Assembly: GCA_016188625.1 (NCBI GenBank)
Contig: JACPHL010000053.1
Span: 1-9,156, forward strand
Origin: Candidatus Rokuibacteriota bacterium
Lineage (GTDB): Bacteria > Methylomirabilota > Methylomirabilia > Rokubacteriales > JACPHL01
Length of the DNA stretch: 9,156 nt
Reading direction: 5' to 3'
Under the pieces are notes generated by a model. The model made no database searches. It saw only the letters and a program-made list of their open reading frames with translations, and was not told the origin of the DNA. Position 1 is the stretch's first letter; each line of letters opens with the position of its first letter. The position numbers and the translations under genes are program-made. Of this stretch, positions 7,137 to 9,156 are shown piece after piece.

Positions 7137-9156
7137 GTCGCCAGCGGCGAATTTCCCTCTTCTGGAGCACCCTCATTGCCCTGGCGGTGGTCTGGCTGAG
7201 CCTGAGGTACGCTCTCCCCTACTTCACCATGTGGGTAGCCGGAAGCGAGCGCCCGCTCCCGATCCCCGGAGCCGCGCTCCTCATGTATCTGCTCCTGGTC
7301 CTGGTGGGGGTCCTCGTCTACATCACCATCAGCGATGAGTCGATCCAGGAATTCCTCCGGCCGGTCGTGGCCTTCCTCCGTGGCCCCGATCCCGCCGCCC
7401 CGAACGCCCGGCCGCTCCGGGCAGCGCGCCTGGCCGTTCTCGTCCTCATCCCGCTGCTGGCCGGGGGGTTCGTGTACGCTCGCGCCGTTCCGCGGGCCCA
7501 GAGCCCTACCATCCTCAGGATCCAACACCCCACCATCCCCGGCGCCTACGAGCGGTTGAAGAACCCCTTCCGAGAGCCCACCGACGAGACGGTCAGGAAA
7601 TGGACGGCGGAGACAGAGTTCACCGGAAGCCTGGAGGAGGGCCGTCGGGCGTATCAGGAGGCCGCCCTCGCCGAGGGGCGGGTGATCTTCCAGATCAACT
7701 GCCGACCCTGCCACGGGGACGCCGCCGACGGCGCGGGCCCCATGGCCCAGGGCCTTCGCCTGAAGCCGGCCAACTTCACCGATCCCGGCACCATCGCCAC
7801 GGTCGTGGAGGCCTACGCCTTCTGGCGGGCCACCGAGGGTGGTCCCGGCCTCCCGCCTGAGGCGACCCCGTGGGATTCGGCCATGCCGGTCTGGAAGGGC
7901 GACCTCACCGAGGAGCAGAGGTGGAAGGCCGTCATGGCCGCCTATGACCTGGCGGGCGTCGAGCCCCGGAAACCCGAAAAGCTTGAGGCGAGGCGGTGGG
8001 GGCTTCACCCGCCCTCCGCCTGGGCCCAGACCCGGCCGCCGGAGAATCTCGAGCGGGGAAGACAGATTTACGTCAGGCGCTGCCAGGTCTGCCACGGAGA
8101 GAAGGGGGACGGTCAGGGGCCGGTGGCGCCGTACCTGGACCCGCGCCCCCGCGACTTTACCCTGGGCATCTTCAAGCTCCGCACCACGGAGTCCGGTGAG
8201 CCGCCCACCGATGAGGACCTCTTCCGGGTGGTGACACGCGGGGTGCCGGGCACGGCCATGTCGGGCTGGGCCACGCTTTCGGCTGAGGACCGCCGGCTGG
8301 TGGTCGCTTATATCAAGACCCTCAGCGACGCCTTTGACGAGAAGGGGACGGTGGTCAAACCGGCCAGGGAAGTGGCGTCGTCGTCAGAGGTGAGCGCCAA
8401 GGGCAAGCAAGTCTACCAGAAAGCCAAATGCTGGGAGTGCCACGGCGAGAGCGGGAGGGGTGACGGGCCGTCCGCGCCCACACTCAAAGACGACGCCGGC
8501 AACCTCATCCGGGCGGCGAATCTCCAGAAGGGATGGCGGATCAAGGGGGGGCGCGAGGCGCGGGAGATCTTCATGCGCTTCTCCACGGGTCTGGACGGCA
8601 CGCCGATGCCCTCCTACGCTGATTCGCTCTCGGAAGAGGAGCGCTGGGCGCTGGCCCATTATGTGAGGTCGCTTCAGACTCGGGAGGAGCCGTCGGCCGA
8701 CATCGTTCTCAAGGCTTCGAGGGTCTCGGGGGAGCTCCCCACGGACCCCGCAGACGCTCGCTGGCAGACGGTCCCCTACCTGGTCGTGCCGCTGGCGGGG
8801 CAGGTGCTGGCCAGGCCGCGCTGGGAGCCGCACGCGGTAGACGCGGTGACGGTCCGGGCCTTCTACGACGGTCGGGCGATCGCGTTCCTCCTGGAGTGGG
8901 ATGATCCCGTCAAGGATGTCGAGCACCGACCGGGCCCCGACCCGGAGCTCGGGGAGTTCACGTACCCGCGGCTCGAGCTGAACCGGCCACGCACCGAGAA
9001 GCTCCGCGATGCCGTCAGGCTCCAGTTCCCGCTGACCATCCCGACGGGTCCCGAGCGTCCTCACTTCTTCCTCGGCAGCCCCCGGCGGCCGGTGGTCCTC
9101 TGGCACTGGAAGGCCGACCTCGATGAGGCCGGCAGTAATCCCGTGGTCAAGGAGCG
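7133..9156 (+). CDS. Membrane-anchored trihaem cytochrome c fused to EB_dh-type haem b domain, 3' truncated by window
   Basis: This frame is open from ATG 7133 to the right edge (674 codons, no stop). Three membrane segments lie at about 10-32, 47-66 and 98-117. Periplasmic cytochrome c domains follow with CRPCH (190-194), CQVCH (317-321) and CWECH (433-437), each with a plausible axial Met (251, 376, 492) in AMPVW, AMSGW and TPMPSY contexts. From about 543 the sequence WQTVPYLVVPLAGQVLARPRW, VTVRAFYDGRAIAFLLEWDDP, AVRLQFP and VVLWHWKAD matches the ethylbenzene-dehydrogenase-type haem b domain (EB_dh, PF09459), as in γ subunits of type II DMSO-reductase-family enzymes. EbdC-like proteins bind haem b by Met/Lys; Lys660 in WHWK may matter, but ligands cannot be fixed here. 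The start overlaps the previous stop by 4 nt with no strong SD, implying coupling. It probably links the module to a molybdoenzyme or other periplasmic donor (inference). Confidence 0.88.
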   Translation, partial: MSRQRRISLFWSTLIALAVVWLSLRYALPYFTMWVAGSERPLPIPGAALLMYLLLVLVGVLVYITISDESIQEFLRPVVAFLRGPDPAAPNARPLRAARLAVLVLIPLLAGGFVYARAVPRAQSPTILRIQHPTIPGAYERLKNPFREPTDETVRKWTAETEFTGSLEEGRRAYQEAALAEGRVIFQINCRPCHGDAADGAGPMAQGLRLKPANFTDPGTIATVVEAYAFWRATEGGPGLPPEATPWDSAMPVWKGDLTEEQRWKAVMAAYDLAGVEPRKPEKLEARRWGLHPPSAWAQTRPPENLERGRQIYVRRCQVCHGEKGDGQGPVAPYLDPRPRDFTLGIFKLRTTESGEPPTDEDLFRVVTRGVPGTAMSGWATLSAEDRRLVVAYIKTLSDAFDEKGTVVKPAREVASSSEVSAKGKQVYQKAKCWECHGESGRGDGPSAPTLKDDAGNLIRAANLQKGWRIKGGREAREIFMRFSTGLDGTPMPSYADSLSEEERWALAHYVRSLQTREEPSADIVLKASRVSGELPTDPADARWQTVPYLVVPLAGQVLARPRWEPHAVDAVTVRAFYDGRAIAFLLEWDDPVKDVEHRPGPDPELGEFTYPRLELNRPRTEKLRDAVRLQFPLTIPTGPERPHFFLGSPRRPVVLWHWKADLDEAGSNPVVKE

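Overview
The window is strongly GC-rich. All recognisable genes lie on the + strand and are tightly packed, with 4-20 nt overlaps. Gene content fits an uncultured, respiratory, high-GC bacterium of the Rokubacteria/NC10 (Methylomirabilota) or Nitrospirota type: a σ54-dependent two-component system, a cytochrome bd-like membrane protein, Planctomycete-style haem domains and an ethylbenzene-dehydrogenase-like haem b domain. That placement is by gene style only and is tentative.

Layout. (1) 2-307 is the 3' end of a small secreted protein with a cupredoxin-like Cys-His-Met loop and a carboxypeptidase-regulatory-like β-domain. (2) 308-1086 has no intact gene. It holds the C-terminal scrap of an ISL3-type transposase (434-595), a possible enhancer dyad (667-689), an AT-rich IHF-like patch (782-808), a consensus-quality σ54 promoter (824-839, TGGCACG-N4-TTGCT) and the collapsed relic of what looks like a hybrid sensor kinase (888-1090). 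(3) 1087-3995 encodes a membrane histidine kinase and an NtrC-type response regulator with GAFTGA, whose genes overlap. (4) 3976-9156 encodes three respiratory proteins in a chain: a CydA-like protein of about 14 membrane segments, a membrane-anchored dihaem cytochrome c with a TIGR02603-type second domain, and a membrane-anchored trihaem cytochrome c fused to an EB_dh-type haem b domain. The last runs off the window.

How it may work together (inference). The kinase senses a periplasmic signal and phosphorylates the regulator. The regulator activates σ54 promoters, probably including the one at 824-839, so the operon may be autoregulated and drive its own respiratory module. The CydA-like subunit has almost no Q-loop and, by eye, lacks the residues that bind haem b558 in classical cytochrome bd. 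It is therefore unlikely to be a quinol oxidase. Electrons more plausibly pass between it and the co-encoded c- and b-type haem proteins. This combination, under its own σ54 two-component control, is the most interesting feature of the window.
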